A stretch of DNA of 64,000 nucleotides from positions 930,001 to 994,000 of the forward strand of contig CDRNVI010000002.1 of NCBI GenBank assembly GCA_977017575.1, in the 5' to 3' direction. Position 1 is the first letter of the stretch, and each line of letters starts with the position of its first letter. The translations under genes and the position numbers were made by a program. Below the pieces are notes generated by a model. It had not been told where the DNA came from. It made no database searches and worked only from the letters and a program-made list of their open reading frames with translations. Positions 1-9,818 of this stretch are shown here, in pieces. Source of the DNA: Paramoeba atlantica (taxonomy: Eukaryota > Discosea).

Positions 1-66
1 TCATTGACTCTCATTTTTTGATGAAATGATTTGAAAAGAGTAGCAAACTTGGAATTGGTTACGAGC

Positions 67-3012
67 ATGCCTGTGAGGCGAACCTGTAGAAAACGGAGCG
101 AAGACAACAGCAAGCCGAAGGCAGAGAAGCGTCTCCGATCTGATATGGATTCATTGGATTTATCCCCGTACGTACGAGTTATTCCGTATGCTAAAACTGA
201 TGCAGTGTGCACCACTCCGGAGCTAGGAATCACGTCGTGTGAAAGTCATCAAAAAATCATCGAAAAATCTGAATCCTACTTGCGTTGCCTTTTCACGCAT
301 CCTGACACATTGCTTTACTTTCCTCCTCCCAGACCAGCAAATTTTTGGGATGACGTTTTAGAGCAAGTGTCAAAAACGGCGGAAGGCTACTTAGCGCAAA
401 TCAATGGGCAAGAAAAGATGCACTCCGCACTCTGTATATCCGCTCAGCGTCGTGTTGAGGCGTCTAAAAGGAAACCTGTGGAGCGTGCTGCTACACAGAA
501 AAGAGCTATTAATCACGTGGCACGTAACCTGTGCGAGGCCTCTAAAGAATTCTGGGCTCCACTTCGCGCTGAGGCCCAGAAACAATGTACCAAGGCCATT
601 AAAATAGTAAAAGAAAGGGAACTTCATGAAAGACAACTCAGGGCGCTGGAAGCTACTGAAGCGTTGGTTCGCACACGCAGTTCGCTTCACTTGGGTATGG
701 GTAGAACGGTTCCACCCCTAAATTTACTTGAGGAAGTATCCACTGGATTGCGAGGCTATCAGAAGGTTGGTGTTGAATGGCTTATATCCTTACATGACCA
801 ATCATTAAGTGGTATATTGGCCGATGAGATGGGTTTAGGAAAGACAATACAAACCATAGCATTTTTTGCATTTCTTGCGGAGCATCGTCAAAATTGGGGA
901 CCTCACCTCGTTGTTGTTCCTATGAGCGTGCTACTAAATTGGGAGAGTGAGTTCAAACGTTGGGCTCCGTCGCTAGAGGTGCTGAGCTACTATGGAACCA
1001 CTGCACGTCGAGCTCAGCTGCGAAAGGGGTGGAGCGGAGATTGGGCTGCGAACGTCGTACTAGTCTCGTACAACACTATTTTATCAGATCAAGCCCGGTT
1101 TCAGAGACGACGTTGGCGATATCTGGTTTTAGATGAAGCACATGGTATAAAAAATTGGGAGTCTCAACGTTGGCAAGTATTATTAAATTTGCATTCTGAA
1201 AATCGACTTCTTCTTACGGGAACTCCTTTGCAAAACAGCGCCATGGAATTATGGTCTTTGCTGTATTTCCTAATGCCAGACTCTAATATATTTGATAGCC
1301 ATGACGACTTTCAAGCGCTGTATGGCAGTTTGACTCCTCGTCCTGAGGAAATTCGAAGATTGCATGACATACTACGCCCATTTATGTTACGTCGGCTGAA
1401 AAGTGACGTCGAAAAACAGCTTCCGAGGAAATTTGAAAAGGTTATTCTATGTCCATTGTCTCAGAAGCAGCGTATGATGTACGATGATTATATGCGACTT
1501 GATGAAACGAAAGAAATGCTTGCTTCGGGCAACGCTTTAGGTATTCTAGCTGTTCTAATGGGGTTACGAAAGGTATGTAATCACCCTCGTTTATTTGCAG
1601 CGAGAACAGCAGACGTTCCATACGTAATGTCGCCTTCAGTACTTGCACAATACCGTTGCTGTTGCGAAAGACTGCACGGGATGGCGAGTACGAAGGATAT
1701 ACTCCTTCAACTGTCATCAACAAGAAATATCCTGTATCATTCTTTGTCTTGGTTGTACCAAGAAGAAGCTCATTCTCCTCCCAAGATACCAGTTGAGAGC
1801 TATGATATTAGTAAGGTAGAGGAATTAGCATGTGAAACATTACATTTTCCTTTCACGCATCCAGAACTTGAATCATATGTTGATGAATACAAATCCCGAA
1901 AAAGGCAAGAACGGGAACTACGCTCTTTAGCATCGCTGAAACGCTCTGCTGATCACTTTCGTTTGCTTAACATATGGGACGCACCTCCCCGCATGTTTTT
2001 TTCTTGCACACAAAAGGCCATGTTTGGGGATCGAAATCTTTGTAGCGTTCCCTTGATTCACGGTGATCACGACGTGGCACGCGAAATCTTCCCACTGTTA
2101 GATCAAATACCAGTTACACATAAGCGGTGCATAGCATCGAATAGTTTCGCTATGGGCTCTTCTAAAATTGTAGAAGCGGAAAAAATGAAATTTGATCCGC
2201 TGAATTGTGCACACCAATTTCGACAAGAAATTTCACGGCGACACTGCTTGGAAGACCCCGGCACTCGTGGTTTGATTTTTGAATCAGGAAAGCTCCAGGT
2301 GCTATCAATTTTGCTGCCTCAATTGCATGCCCAAGGTCACAAATGTCTCATTTTTACACAGTTTACCAAAGTGCTAGATATTCTTCAGGAATTTCTTACG
2401 GGTCTCACTCTTCCATATGTCCGGCTTGACGGAAAGACACCAGTCCGAGATAGGCATCGTTTAGTTACCCGCTTTAATAATAATTCACGCATTTTTGCTT
2501 TTATTCTTTCTACCCGAAGCGGAGGTCTCGGGCTAAACCTTACAGCTGCAGATACAGTTGTGTTTTATGACAGTGATTGGAATCCCACAGTCGATCTCCA
2601 AGCTCAAGACCGTTGTCACCGCATTGGACAAGCTCGAGATGTTACAATTTATCGTCTAGTCTCTGAACATACTGTGGAAGAACGTATTCTTCTTCGTGCG
2701 CGACAAAAGCGACGACTAAATCATCTAGTCTTGCGTACCGGCCGTTTCGATACCCTCGACCCTCAGGAGTGGTCCAGCGACTTTGGCGTAGAAGACAAAG
2801 ACTCAGCCTCAGTGTTGGATTTCTTTCAAGACTTTCCCGGAGTTGAAGACGGGATGGAGAAAGCTGAGCGAAGAACTCACTTCGAAGACTTGCTCAGGCA
2901 AGTTGAGGACATGGAAGATCAAGATATTTCAACGTCTGCGCAAATATCTTCTCCTTTTCTCGGTGTTTTGTCACGCTACGGACTACGTTTATTGTGTGAA
3001 AATAGTTTATGA
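67..3012 (+). CDS. SWR1/SRCAP-type SNF2 chromatin-remodelling ATPase
   Basis: A 981-residue Swi2/Snf2 ATPase. Family knowledge: SWR1/SRCAP exchanges histone H2A for H2A.Z in the nucleus. Seen: an HSA-like basic helical region near residues 85-190, a Walker A with DEMGLGKT near 251, DEAH near 356, motif III LLTGTPLQNS, then CNHPRLF closing lobe 1. Lobe 2 has LIFTQFTKVLDILQEFL, STRSGGLGLNL near 815 and QAQDRCHRIGQ. A roughly 200-residue insert separates the lobes, and the lobe-2 wording (GKLQ..L, LRLDG.TPV, FYDSDWNP) fits SWR1/SRCAP better than Snf2 or ISWI. The first in-frame ATG after the upstream stop is at 67. INO80 is the main alternative. The body is AT-rich with no break. Confidence 0.88.
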   Translation: MPVRRTCRKRSEDNSKPKAEKRLRSDMDSLDLSPYVRVIPYAKTDAVCTTPELGITSCESHQKIIEKSESYLRCLFTHPDTLLYFPPPRPANFWDDVLEQVSKTAEGYLAQINGQEKMHSALCISAQRRVEASKRKPVERAATQKRAINHVARNLCEASKEFWAPLRAEAQKQCTKAIKIVKERELHERQLRALEATEALVRTRSSLHLGMGRTVPPLNLLEEVSTGLRGYQKVGVEWLISLHDQSLSGILADEMGLGKTIQTIAFFAFLAEHRQNWGPHLVVVPMSVLLNWESEFKRWAPSLEVLSYYGTTARRAQLRKGWSGDWAANVVLVSYNTILSDQARFQRRRWRYLVLDEAHGIKNWESQRWQVLLNLHSENRLLLTGTPLQNSAMELWSLLYFLMPDSNIFDSHDDFQALYGSLTPRPEEIRRLHDILRPFMLRRLKSDVEKQLPRKFEKVILCPLSQKQRMMYDDYMRLDETKEMLASGNALGILAVLMGLRKVCNHPRLFAARTADVPYVMSPSVLAQYRCCCERLHGMASTKDILLQLSSTRNILYHSLSWLYQEEAHSPPKIPVESYDISKVEELACETLHFPFTHPELESYVDEYKSRKRQERELRSLASLKRSADHFRLLNIWDAPPRMFFSCTQKAMFGDRNLCSVPLIHGDHDVAREIFPLLDQIPVTHKRCIASNSFAMGSSKIVEAEKMKFDPLNCAHQFRQEISRRHCLEDPGTRGLIFESGKLQVLSILLPQLHAQGHKCLIFTQFTKVLDILQEFLTGLTLPYVRLDGKTPVRDRHRLVTRFNNNSRIFAFILSTRSGGLGLNLTAADTVVFYDSDWNPTVDLQAQDRCHRIGQARDVTIYRLVSEHTVEERILLRARQKRRLNHLVLRTGRFDTLDPQEWSSDFGVEDKDSASVLDFFQDFPGVEDGMEKAERRTHFEDLLRQVEDMEDQDISTSAQISSPFLGVLSRYGLRLLCENSL

Positions 3013-3279
3013 AAAGGCGTTGATTAAAGAAGTTCGTGCAGCCTTCATTGCACAGAGGTTTCAGTTGATATTCGCTCCGTAAAAAATCGAATGTTTTCCT
3101 CGGTTTTGCTTATTTTAAACTTCTTACTTCTGTGGGTAGTATGTTTTGCGCAGGGGCGAAAGATGTAAAAAAAATCTCTTTATCTCTAGAGACAGCGTAT
3201 GTAGAAATCTTCAAAAGTGTATTACAAGTATATTACAGGTTAAAAGGGTATTTTAGTTCATATAATTTCGCCTTTGAGC

Positions 3280-4059
3280 ATGTCGCTTTATTGTCATTAT
3301 GTGACATTCAGCGACAGCACTATCAGCCGTTCACGTTTAGGGAAAGCCAGGGCATCACTTCCGCAGGAATACAACCTCGCGCGATGCATACAAGGTATTG
3401 AGAATCCCAGAGATTCGTGGAACGTTAATACAACAGCTTGCAGTTGGGAAGGTATCGCCTGTGATGAAAATCAGAAAGTAGACAAATTCCGTTTTTGGGG
3501 GTGGCAAATACGAGGTTATTTGGAGTGGGCTTATTTACCAGAGACGTTAAAGGTCGTGGACGTCAGTGACAATAAATTGTTGGGACCGCTGTGCATTGAA
3601 CAGCTTCCACGCGCGCTGACTCGACTATCTGCTTACATTAATTTGTTGTCTGGTAGCCTTAATCTGTGCGAATTTCCTAATACAATGCTCTCTGCTTTTC
3701 TTTACAGAAATAATTTTTCAGAATCCATTGACTTACGTTGTCTCCCTCAAGGCATGCAGTGGTTATCCATAAGGTCTAATTTTCTCACAGGAATGCTCAA
3801 TTTAACTGAGTTGCCGGTCACAATGTACGACATTAACGTTTCAACCAATTTCTTTCATGGTGCAGTTACCTTAGATTGCTTACCACTCAGCATGGAACAC
3901 ATTGATTTGTCAAACAACCCTGATCTGACAGGAGTGTGTAATCCTTCCCTGCTACCGACGAATTTGCGTCATAAACGTGTCGGGTGGTTTCGGTTTGTTT
4001 ATACTGTTGACGATACAGCCGTCCTTTTTGAGAACACTGAAATCAAAGTGGTCGAATAG
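3280..4059 (+). CDS. LRR protein, family member 1
   Basis: A 259-residue member of the LRR family that recurs through this window. Seen: an N-terminal block with GKARASLPQE, then the N-cap pattern SWN...C-x-W-x-G-x-x-C (CSWEGIAC), as in the LRRNT_2 cap of plant-type LRR proteins. About six 22-24-residue repeats follow, of the form L..L.L..N.F.G...L..LP. There is no C-terminal membrane helix or GPI-like tail. The ATG at 3280 gives only a weak signal sequence, so the exact start is uncertain. It follows the remodeller by about 270 bases and is followed at once by a repeat block. Function unknown; a secreted or surface recognition role is inference. Confidence 0.75.
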   Translation: MSLYCHYVTFSDSTISRSRLGKARASLPQEYNLARCIQGIENPRDSWNVNTTACSWEGIACDENQKVDKFRFWGWQIRGYLEWAYLPETLKVVDVSDNKLLGPLCIEQLPRALTRLSAYINLLSGSLNLCEFPNTMLSAFLYRNNFSESIDLRCLPQGMQWLSIRSNFLTGMLNLTELPVTMYDINVSTNFFHGAVTLDCLPLSMEHIDLSNNPDLTGVCNPSLLPTNLRHKRVGWFRFVYTVDDTAVLFENTEIKVVE

Positions 4060-4295
4060 TTTGCAAGTATCACACAAGATTTCTAAGCGGTGAAACTTTC
4101 GGCATTGAAGTGGTGTGGTACTTACCCCCTAGTAATAGACCGGTGGATTATCATCCAGCGCACCATTTTTTCTAGATTATCATATCCAGTGCACCAAAAG
4201 TCTATTTTTGGAAATTCGTTGCTAGTTCTATTCTATCAATATTTATATTGTATACTCTAATTGTTCTTTTCTTTATTCCTCATGTCAAAATATCA

Positions 4296-4490
4296 GGGCC
4301 GGGCAAAGGGACAGAGTCACCATTCAAGAGATGTTTGAGGCAGGCGCAACACGGCGTGAGATCGTCACGGTAAATCCCGTAGCACCATTAGCCATGGGCT
4401 GGCCCGTAACAAGAAACGGGGTCGGCGTTAAGAGGCCAGCCGCGCACACAGAGTGTCAAAGCGTCGCCTGGTAAGTAAGGGTGTGCGTCC
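4296..4490 (+). pseudogene. Transposase helix-turn-helix fragment (Tc1/mariner-like)
   Basis: One frame gives a helix-turn-helix first half (RVTIQEMFEAGATRREIV). A +2 shift gives the second half (GKSRSTISHGLARNKKRGRR) and a basic stretch ending ...SKRRLVSK. The pattern 'I-x-E-M-F-x-x-G-x-x-R-x-E-I, then S-R-S-T-I-S' is the DNA-binding N-terminus typical of Tc1/mariner and IS630 transposases. It has a frameshift and stops and no catalytic part, so it is dead. Confidence 0.5.
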
Positions 4491-5387
4491 CTGCCTTATC
4501 CGTGGGCCTGTGGAACGAGACAGAATTTTCGAACATGAAAGAGTGAATAAAAAGTTCGTTGCAATTCATATTTTTGCGCTCCGTACCATTCATGGGAAAA
4601 GGGGGCGGTGGAAAACATGAATGGTCTAATTCATCAACACCGCAAGGCGACCGACTCATTTGATTCTCTCAGCCTCACGGAGGTCACCAAGACAGCAAGA
4701 AAGTTGAACAAGCGGCCGAGGAAGGTTTTGTGGTGGGAATGTCCGAAGAATATCAAAAACCTGTTTGTTAAAGTTTGAAGAGTGACGTTATGTAGGTAAG
4801 TAGAAAGTAATAGTATAAAAGTAGAGTATTGAGGGAGATACGGTGAGTAACTAACTCGCTTACTAAGGTTAATTCCACGAGCCCAAAATCGGCATAAAAC
4901 GAGCACAAAAACGATTTTTTCAAAATTTTAAAAACAGAGGTATGGCTCATCATCAATCTCTGTAATTCTCCAAAAATGAAAAAAATCGAGTACAGTCCGC
5001 CGTTTTTAGAACGCTTTTACCGAAAACGAGACTCGGAATGCGGCTCAGAAACGGACATTTCAAATCCGAAAAAAACACGAAGATGCTTGATTATGTTCCC
5101 AAAATTGACAGACTACAGCTGTATCAAAGCTTGGGGAATATTTTTGAGCTCCTAAACTAACTTCCAGGACTATCTTTTTCTTTTTGAAACTCATTTCACT
5201 CGCCGACGGCATGACAAATGAACGAAAAAAAAGTATAATTTTTTCGGCCCTGAAAAAGTGGCCAGCTGGCCACCACCTGGAAAAATGGCCAGCTGACTAC
5301 CAAAAAATACAGTTTGCATTTCGTATACGTAAGATGAATGGCGACGTCCAAAAAAAGTCGCAAGCTCGCCAACTCCTGCACGAAAGG

Positions 5388-5765
5388 ACAGCTGGCCACT
5401 TTTTCAGTGGGTGGCCAGGTGGCCACTTTTTCACAGGGCGACCAGGGGGCCACTTTTTCTTAGGGTGGCCAGGTGGCCCCTTTTTCAGAGGGCGACCAGG
5501 TGGCCACTTTTTCAGTGGGTGGCCAGGTGGCCACTTTTTCTTAGGGTGGCCAAGTGGCCACTTTTTCAGGGGGTGGCTAGCTGGCCACTTTTTCAGGGGG
5601 CGGCCAGGTGGCTACTCTTTCAGTCGGTGGCCTGCTGGGTACTTTTTCAGGGGGTCGTCATCCGGCCACTTGTTTAGGGTGTGGCCAGCTGACCACTTTT
5701 TCAGAGGGTGGCCAGGTGGCCACCTTTTCTTAGGGTGGCCAGGTGTCCACTCTTTCACAGGGCGA
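5388..5765. repeat. 27-bp minisatellite, about 14 units
   Basis: Units of exactly 27 bases, consensus close to CCAGGTGGCCACTTTTTCAG plus a seven-base GGG-containing tail, run head to tail with few changes. One or two units in inverted orientation lie upstream at about 5245-5305, and a short related group lies at 6645-6785. As 27 is nine codons, the array keeps every frame open and produces a long but spurious reading frame (5184-5963) of PGGHFF-type repeats. Confidence 0.9.
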
Positions 5766-6067
5766 CCAATCCAAAAAAATCCAAATCATTCCGGATTGCT
5801 CCGGATGGGCACAGGCAAGCCAGACCCTTCACCGACAGATTTGGAAGTTCCGAGGCCGACGTCCTCTACTAGTTTCCGCTTGTCCAAATCGGCACCAACG
5901 TGCTGTTGCCAACATGCTGCGTCGACGAACTGTACGTCAACACGGCTTACCCAAGAGGTGTAAGCCGGGTAAGGGAGCTGGTTTCCTGAGGGGAGGGTCC
6001 GGGACGGTCCTCCGAGTACTGGTCCTAGTCGGTTCTCAGCCCAGCCTCTTAGAGTGAGGCCGCCGGG

Positions 6068-6160
6068 AATATTGCGATGAGCGGGTTTGAACTCGCCGTC
6101 TGAGCACCATGTGCTTCAAACTTTGAATTCTTGCCATTCCGCCACCTCCGCGGTCCCAAT
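6068..6160 (-). other. tRNA-like A-box/B-box remnant (possible SINE or tRNA pseudogene)
   Basis: Read on the - strand, this has TGGCGGAATGGCAAGA, resembling an A box with D-loop, and about 45 bases later GAGTTCAAACCCG, resembling a B box. The spacing suits a tRNA with a long variable arm. No full acceptor stem or anticodon arm can be folded by eye, so a working tRNA is unlikely. A tRNA-derived SINE head is the other reading. Confidence 0.25.
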
Positions 6161-6644
6161 CACCACGGTCCCAATCACCAAAATCAACATTTCCAAGCAA
6201 AAATTCGAATCCACGAAAACGGAAATGGAGAGCGGTCGGGGGACAAAAAATACATTTATGCGACCCCAACAAGGGGGCATCCGCCATTACTCCAAAACAT
6301 CCCCGAGGCTCTACAAAGAAGCAATCTGCTTCATCTCACAAACACAGCTTGAATTCAGACCTCGCGAACCAGTGGCCCACTGTTAAGCAACTTCGTACGT
6401 AAGCCGTTTCGTTGTCGCGTTCGGTCGTTGCGGTGATTGGTCAGAAAATAACCCATTTCAACTCGTCCACCACGTAAAACGCTGAAATGCGCAGGGGAAT
6501 TGCCAAACTCGTCTTCCGCACGCAATTGCGTTGCTGAAACAGGGTCCAGCAAACAGGCACCGTCAGGGATATGCTTTACGAGAGAGGCTTGATCGTCCCT
6601 GCGTTGTTCTGTGTCGAAATCTTGGCGTGCTTTCAAACTTGTGC

Positions 6645-6785
6645 GTTCAGTGGGCGACCAGGTGGAACTTTTTCGCCACTTTTTCACAGGGCGACCAGGT
6701 GGCCATTTTTTCAGGGGGTGATCTGGCCACTTTTTAGGGTGTGGCCAGATGGCCCCTTTTTCGGAGGGTGGCCAGGTGGCTATTT
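6645..6785. repeat. Outlying degenerate units of the 27-bp minisatellite
   Basis: About five imperfect units with the same GGCCACTTTTTCAG core as the array at 5388-5765, separated from it by about 880 bases of unrelated GC-rich sequence. They suggest the intervening stretch was inserted into an older, longer array or that the array was duplicated. Confidence 0.7.
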
Positions 6786-6875
6786 TTTACTGATTGATAA
6801 GACGAAAGTGTTTTACGAAGTTTAAGACGAGACTGATTGATTTTACTGATTGATAAGACAAAACTGTTTTTGTAG

Positions 6876-7095
6876 AATCCAGGTATAAAGGGAATTCAAG
6901 TATAAAAGGCGAGTGAGATACGAAGCAACAGATGTAGCAGATTCCCACTGAAAAGAAATCGTATCTCCCTGCACGAATTTGGCTCCAAGCTAGCAAGCGC
7001 ATAGGCATTTCTCGTGCAGGGAGAGACGATTTCTTTTCAGTGGGAATCTGCTACATCTGTTGCTTCGTATCTCCCTCGCCCCTTTATACCTGGAT
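6876..7095. mobile_element. 220-bp foldback/MITE-like palindrome
   Basis: Two arms of roughly 85-90 bases are near-perfect inverted copies. The left begins AATCCAGGTATAAAGG and the right ends CCTTTATACCTGGATT; both contain GATTTCTTTTCAGTGGGAAT on one strand or its complement. The loop is about 45 bases. No coding capacity. It lies inside the larger decayed element, so it probably inserted later. Confidence 0.75.
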
Positions 7096-8001
7096 TTCTG
7101 AAAGGTCCAGACTACTGCTTTGTTTCTCACCAATATGCTTGTTTAATGCTGCTTTATCATTTTTGATTTTCCAAGTCATTTTTTCTGATGTCTAATGCCA
7201 GTTTCATGTAGAAATTTATACCAATCATTTTGTTATCCAATAAAGTCCATTTTTTTATAAATATTCTTGGTGCACTGGATATGAAAAAATGTTTGACACC
7301 TGTGAACGGGCTTCTTTTTCATCTTTTTTGGTGCACTGGATACGCGAAAATGTTGGTGCACTGGATATGATAATCCGTGACCCCTAGTAACGAGGATTTG
7401 ACCCTTTTTGGGCCGACCCCCAGTAACAATGATTTGGGTTGGGAGCGTGGTTGGACGGGCACGGATGGCGTATATATACAGTTGTAGTTGCCTGGTTGAC
7501 ATACCTGTAGTATGTTTTGCCTTATCGTGAACAAGGGTAGGTGACATATCTTCCCCCCTGGAGTTTCGGCAATTAGGGTAAAAGAAAATTTTGCTGTCGT
7601 TTATTGTGCTGCTGTTTCTTATTTCATTTTTTCCTGTTTTTCTACATACAAACTCAGGACTTCGTTTCTATACAGCGGGATATGCAGCAGAAAAGTCATG
7701 TAAACTTGAAAAAATGAACTTCATTTTTTTGATAAATTGAAGTGCCAATTTTCACCACAGTTTTAACTAAAATCACATGATGATTGCTCTTGTAGTGATT
7801 CGTTGAAATGATACAACTTAACCCACAATTCGCTGAATGTATGAAGGTCTCTCATAGTTGGATAATGCATAATTTTCCTTTAGACGATGGTTCTCATAAA
7901 TTTTACGTGTGTACGTGTGTGCGTATCTGATACAATTTCTTTAAATTATACACACTTCGAACTATTCAATAAAAAAGTCTTTCATAAAAGACCCGAATTG
8001 T

Positions 8002-9657
8002 ATGCAACTGTCCCACCTATGGGACAATTTGAGTTTACTTGCGGACTACACGTTGAATCGTTTGGATTTTTCAAGCGGGGCGAATGACATAGTTGTCATA
8101 CAGGATACACGAGGTCATCTTCGTTCCACTCCATTTCACATTCGCTTTGGAAGGTGGAAACGTTTTGGGTCACAATCTAAAAGAGTGAGTATTGAAATAA
8201 ATGGTTCACCAGTGGATATGTCTCTTTATCTTGGTGAGGATGGATATTGTTACTGGCTTTCACCGGACTCTTCAGTTATTGATAACAATGAAGATCCTAT
8301 TTTTGGGATACCTGTACTTGGTAGTCCGCGCGGCATAGAAACCTACGAGAGTGGGTGGAACAATAAAGCAAGAAAATCTTTGTTTCCTACTGAGTGTGTT
8401 TTACGCGAACTTGCTCCTCATGAAGGCAAAAATGTAATTCGATTTTTGTTAGATCGTGACTCGAATACTTGTCGTGATATCACTGCCAATATTTTTCGGT
8501 GGAGAGAAGACGCCCAACTTGTTATCAGTGACATTGACGGTACGATCACTAGAAGTGACATTTTGGGGCATATTCTTTCAGGGGTCGGTAAGGATTGGAC
8601 TCGGCAAGGGACGTGTGCATTTTACCAGCGTGTTGCTCGCAATGGATATCATTTTATTTATCTCACTTCACAAACCTTGGGTCAGCAAGAACAAACGAGA
8701 AAATTTTTGACGAACGTTAGACAAGGAGATCGCGGCCTTCCCGATGGGCCTGTTGTCGTAGCACCGGATCTTTTCTTTTCCGGGTTTCAACGAGAAGTGT
8801 ATCATCGGCCTTACGAGTCAAAAATAGCTCTACTTCAATCACTTGGCCGGTGCTTTCCCAAAGGTTGTCATCCTTTTTCCGCCGCGTTCGGCAATACAGT
8901 TAGTGATGTGGTTGCCTATACATCTGTGGGGATACCTTCATCACGCATTTTGATTTTAACGAAATGGGGAACAGTCTTATTAGGAGGTGTTGAGTCTTCA
9001 TATGTCGATTTAAACGAATTGGTTGAATTGCTTTTTCCTCCACTAGTAGCTGATAGTCGTTGTATCGGCTCGCCATTTTTTAATTCGTACCACTATTGGC
9101 GAATGCATTTGTCGTCAGCATGTGCATCGGAGTTTTTGAAATTAGATACGAATGAAACAGTGCAAGAAGGTTCTAACAAACTTTTTTCTAGTACAGATTG
9201 TCTCCCCGGTACCTACCTATTGCGCAATGCGCACTGCGACGGCTTTATGGCTTTGCACCAAGCAGAGTCTTCCCAAGAAATATCAGCCATCGTTGTGAGT
9301 GCAAACACAGCATCGAAATCGGGCCTTGTGAAAGCGGCATGTCTGTGGTATCTTCAAAAATGTTCAGAAGACTCATCATTGCCCCGTCATTATCTAATAA
9401 ACTGTATAAGCCGACATAAGCTTTCCCTCTCTTCACACGATGGGCTAGTAGGAGACTTTCCGGAGCAGCCATCATTGAAGTATCATGTAGAGCATTTCTC
9501 AGACCGCAAGGCACTTCGTTTTTTGGATGCCAAAGGAAATGCCCTCGCAGTTGACAAAACAATGTGTGTTGTGCAAAAATCTCTAAATGAATTGTATCAT
9601 CCAGATGCGGCTTTGTGGGCGTTGGTTCCAATCACAGTGGACGAAGGCAGCGCTTAA
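8002..9657 (+). CDS. Lipin (Mg-dependent phosphatidate phosphatase, PAP1)
   Basis: A 551-residue lipin. Lipins convert phosphatidate to diacylglycerol at ER and nuclear membranes for phospholipid and triacylglycerol synthesis. Seen: an N-LIP domain at residues 1-85 (ending EINGSPVDMSLYLGEDGYCYW), then a C-LIP haloacid-dehalogenase domain from about 170 to 335 with the catalytic DIDGT at 177-181, followed by SDILGHIL, GKDWT, a GYHFIYLTSQTLGQQ strand and FGNTVSDVVAY. Both hallmarks are intact, so it should be active. The domains are closely packed, without the long linker of animal lipins. Odd: about 200 residues follow C-LIP, with spaced aromatic repeats suggestive of a beta-trefoil. Start: first in-frame ATG; the frame is closed shortly upstream. 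Confidence 0.93.
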   Translation: MQLSHLWDNLSLLADYTLNRLDFSSGANDIVVIQDTRGHLRSTPFHIRFGRWKRFGSQSKRVSIEINGSPVDMSLYLGEDGYCYWLSPDSSVIDNNEDPIFGIPVLGSPRGIETYESGWNNKARKSLFPTECVLRELAPHEGKNVIRFLLDRDSNTCRDITANIFRWREDAQLVISDIDGTITRSDILGHILSGVGKDWTRQGTCAFYQRVARNGYHFIYLTSQTLGQQEQTRKFLTNVRQGDRGLPDGPVVVAPDLFFSGFQREVYHRPYESKIALLQSLGRCFPKGCHPFSAAFGNTVSDVVAYTSVGIPSSRILILTKWGTVLLGGVESSYVDLNELVELLFPPLVADSRCIGSPFFNSYHYWRMHLSSACASEFLKLDTNETVQEGSNKLFSSTDCLPGTYLLRNAHCDGFMALHQAESSQEISAIVVSANTASKSGLVKAACLWYLQKCSEDSSLPRHYLINCISRHKLSLSSHDGLVGDFPEQPSLKYHVEHFSDRKALRFLDAKGNALAVDKTMCVVQKSLNELYHPDAALWALVPITVDEGSA

Positions 9658-9818
9658 GTGAACAGGAAATACGCCTTTCTTTTCTTACATTACTCGAAAG
9701 TACATCGAGCACGGTAGATGTAACTTTTGTAGACCTTTTTAGAACAAGCTTAAAGTTATTTTTCTATCATACCAGCGATTTTAATTTAGATTTTTAGTGT
9801 ATTTTATCTTGATTTGTT

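Larger units (their letters stand above)
4142..7379. mobile_element. Decayed Tc1/mariner-like DNA element with repeated inverted ends
   Basis: The left end carries two copies (about 4142-4165 and 4175-4195) and the right end three inverted copies (about 7268-7292, 7328-7352 and 7354-7379) of a motif reading TGGTGCACTGGATATGATAA in the right-end orientation. Near 4296-4490 the + strand encodes, across at least one frameshift, a helix-turn-helix like that of Tc1/mariner transposases: RDRVTIQEMFEAGATRREIV, then GKSRSTISHGLARNKKRGRR. No DDE domain was found. The motif CCCCTAGTAA occurs just outside both ends and may be a flanking duplication or part of a local repeat. A minisatellite and a foldback element sit inside. 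Boundaries are approximate. Confidence 0.5.
4060..8001. other. 3.9-kb gene-free repeat block
   Basis: No host gene is supported here. The stretch holds the ends and remains of a decayed Tc1/mariner-like element (about 4142-7379), a 27-bp minisatellite (5388-5765, with an outlier at 6645-6785), a 220-bp foldback (6876-7095), a tRNA-like remnant near 6068-6160 and AT-rich filler. The last 600 bases are ordinary intergenic sequence before the lipin gene. They include an AG-preceded ATG at 7887 that opens a 66-codon frame overlapping the lipin start out of frame, possibly an upstream ORF. Confidence 0.6.

Noticed and set aside
5184-5963. Long + strand frame with PGGHFF-type nonapeptide repeats as a gene
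   Set aside because: It is fully explained by the 27-base minisatellite; equivalent long frames appear in other phases and on the other strand.
7887-8087. 66-codon frame at the lipin start as a separate gene
   Set aside because: Overlaps the N-LIP domain out of frame; at most an upstream ORF.
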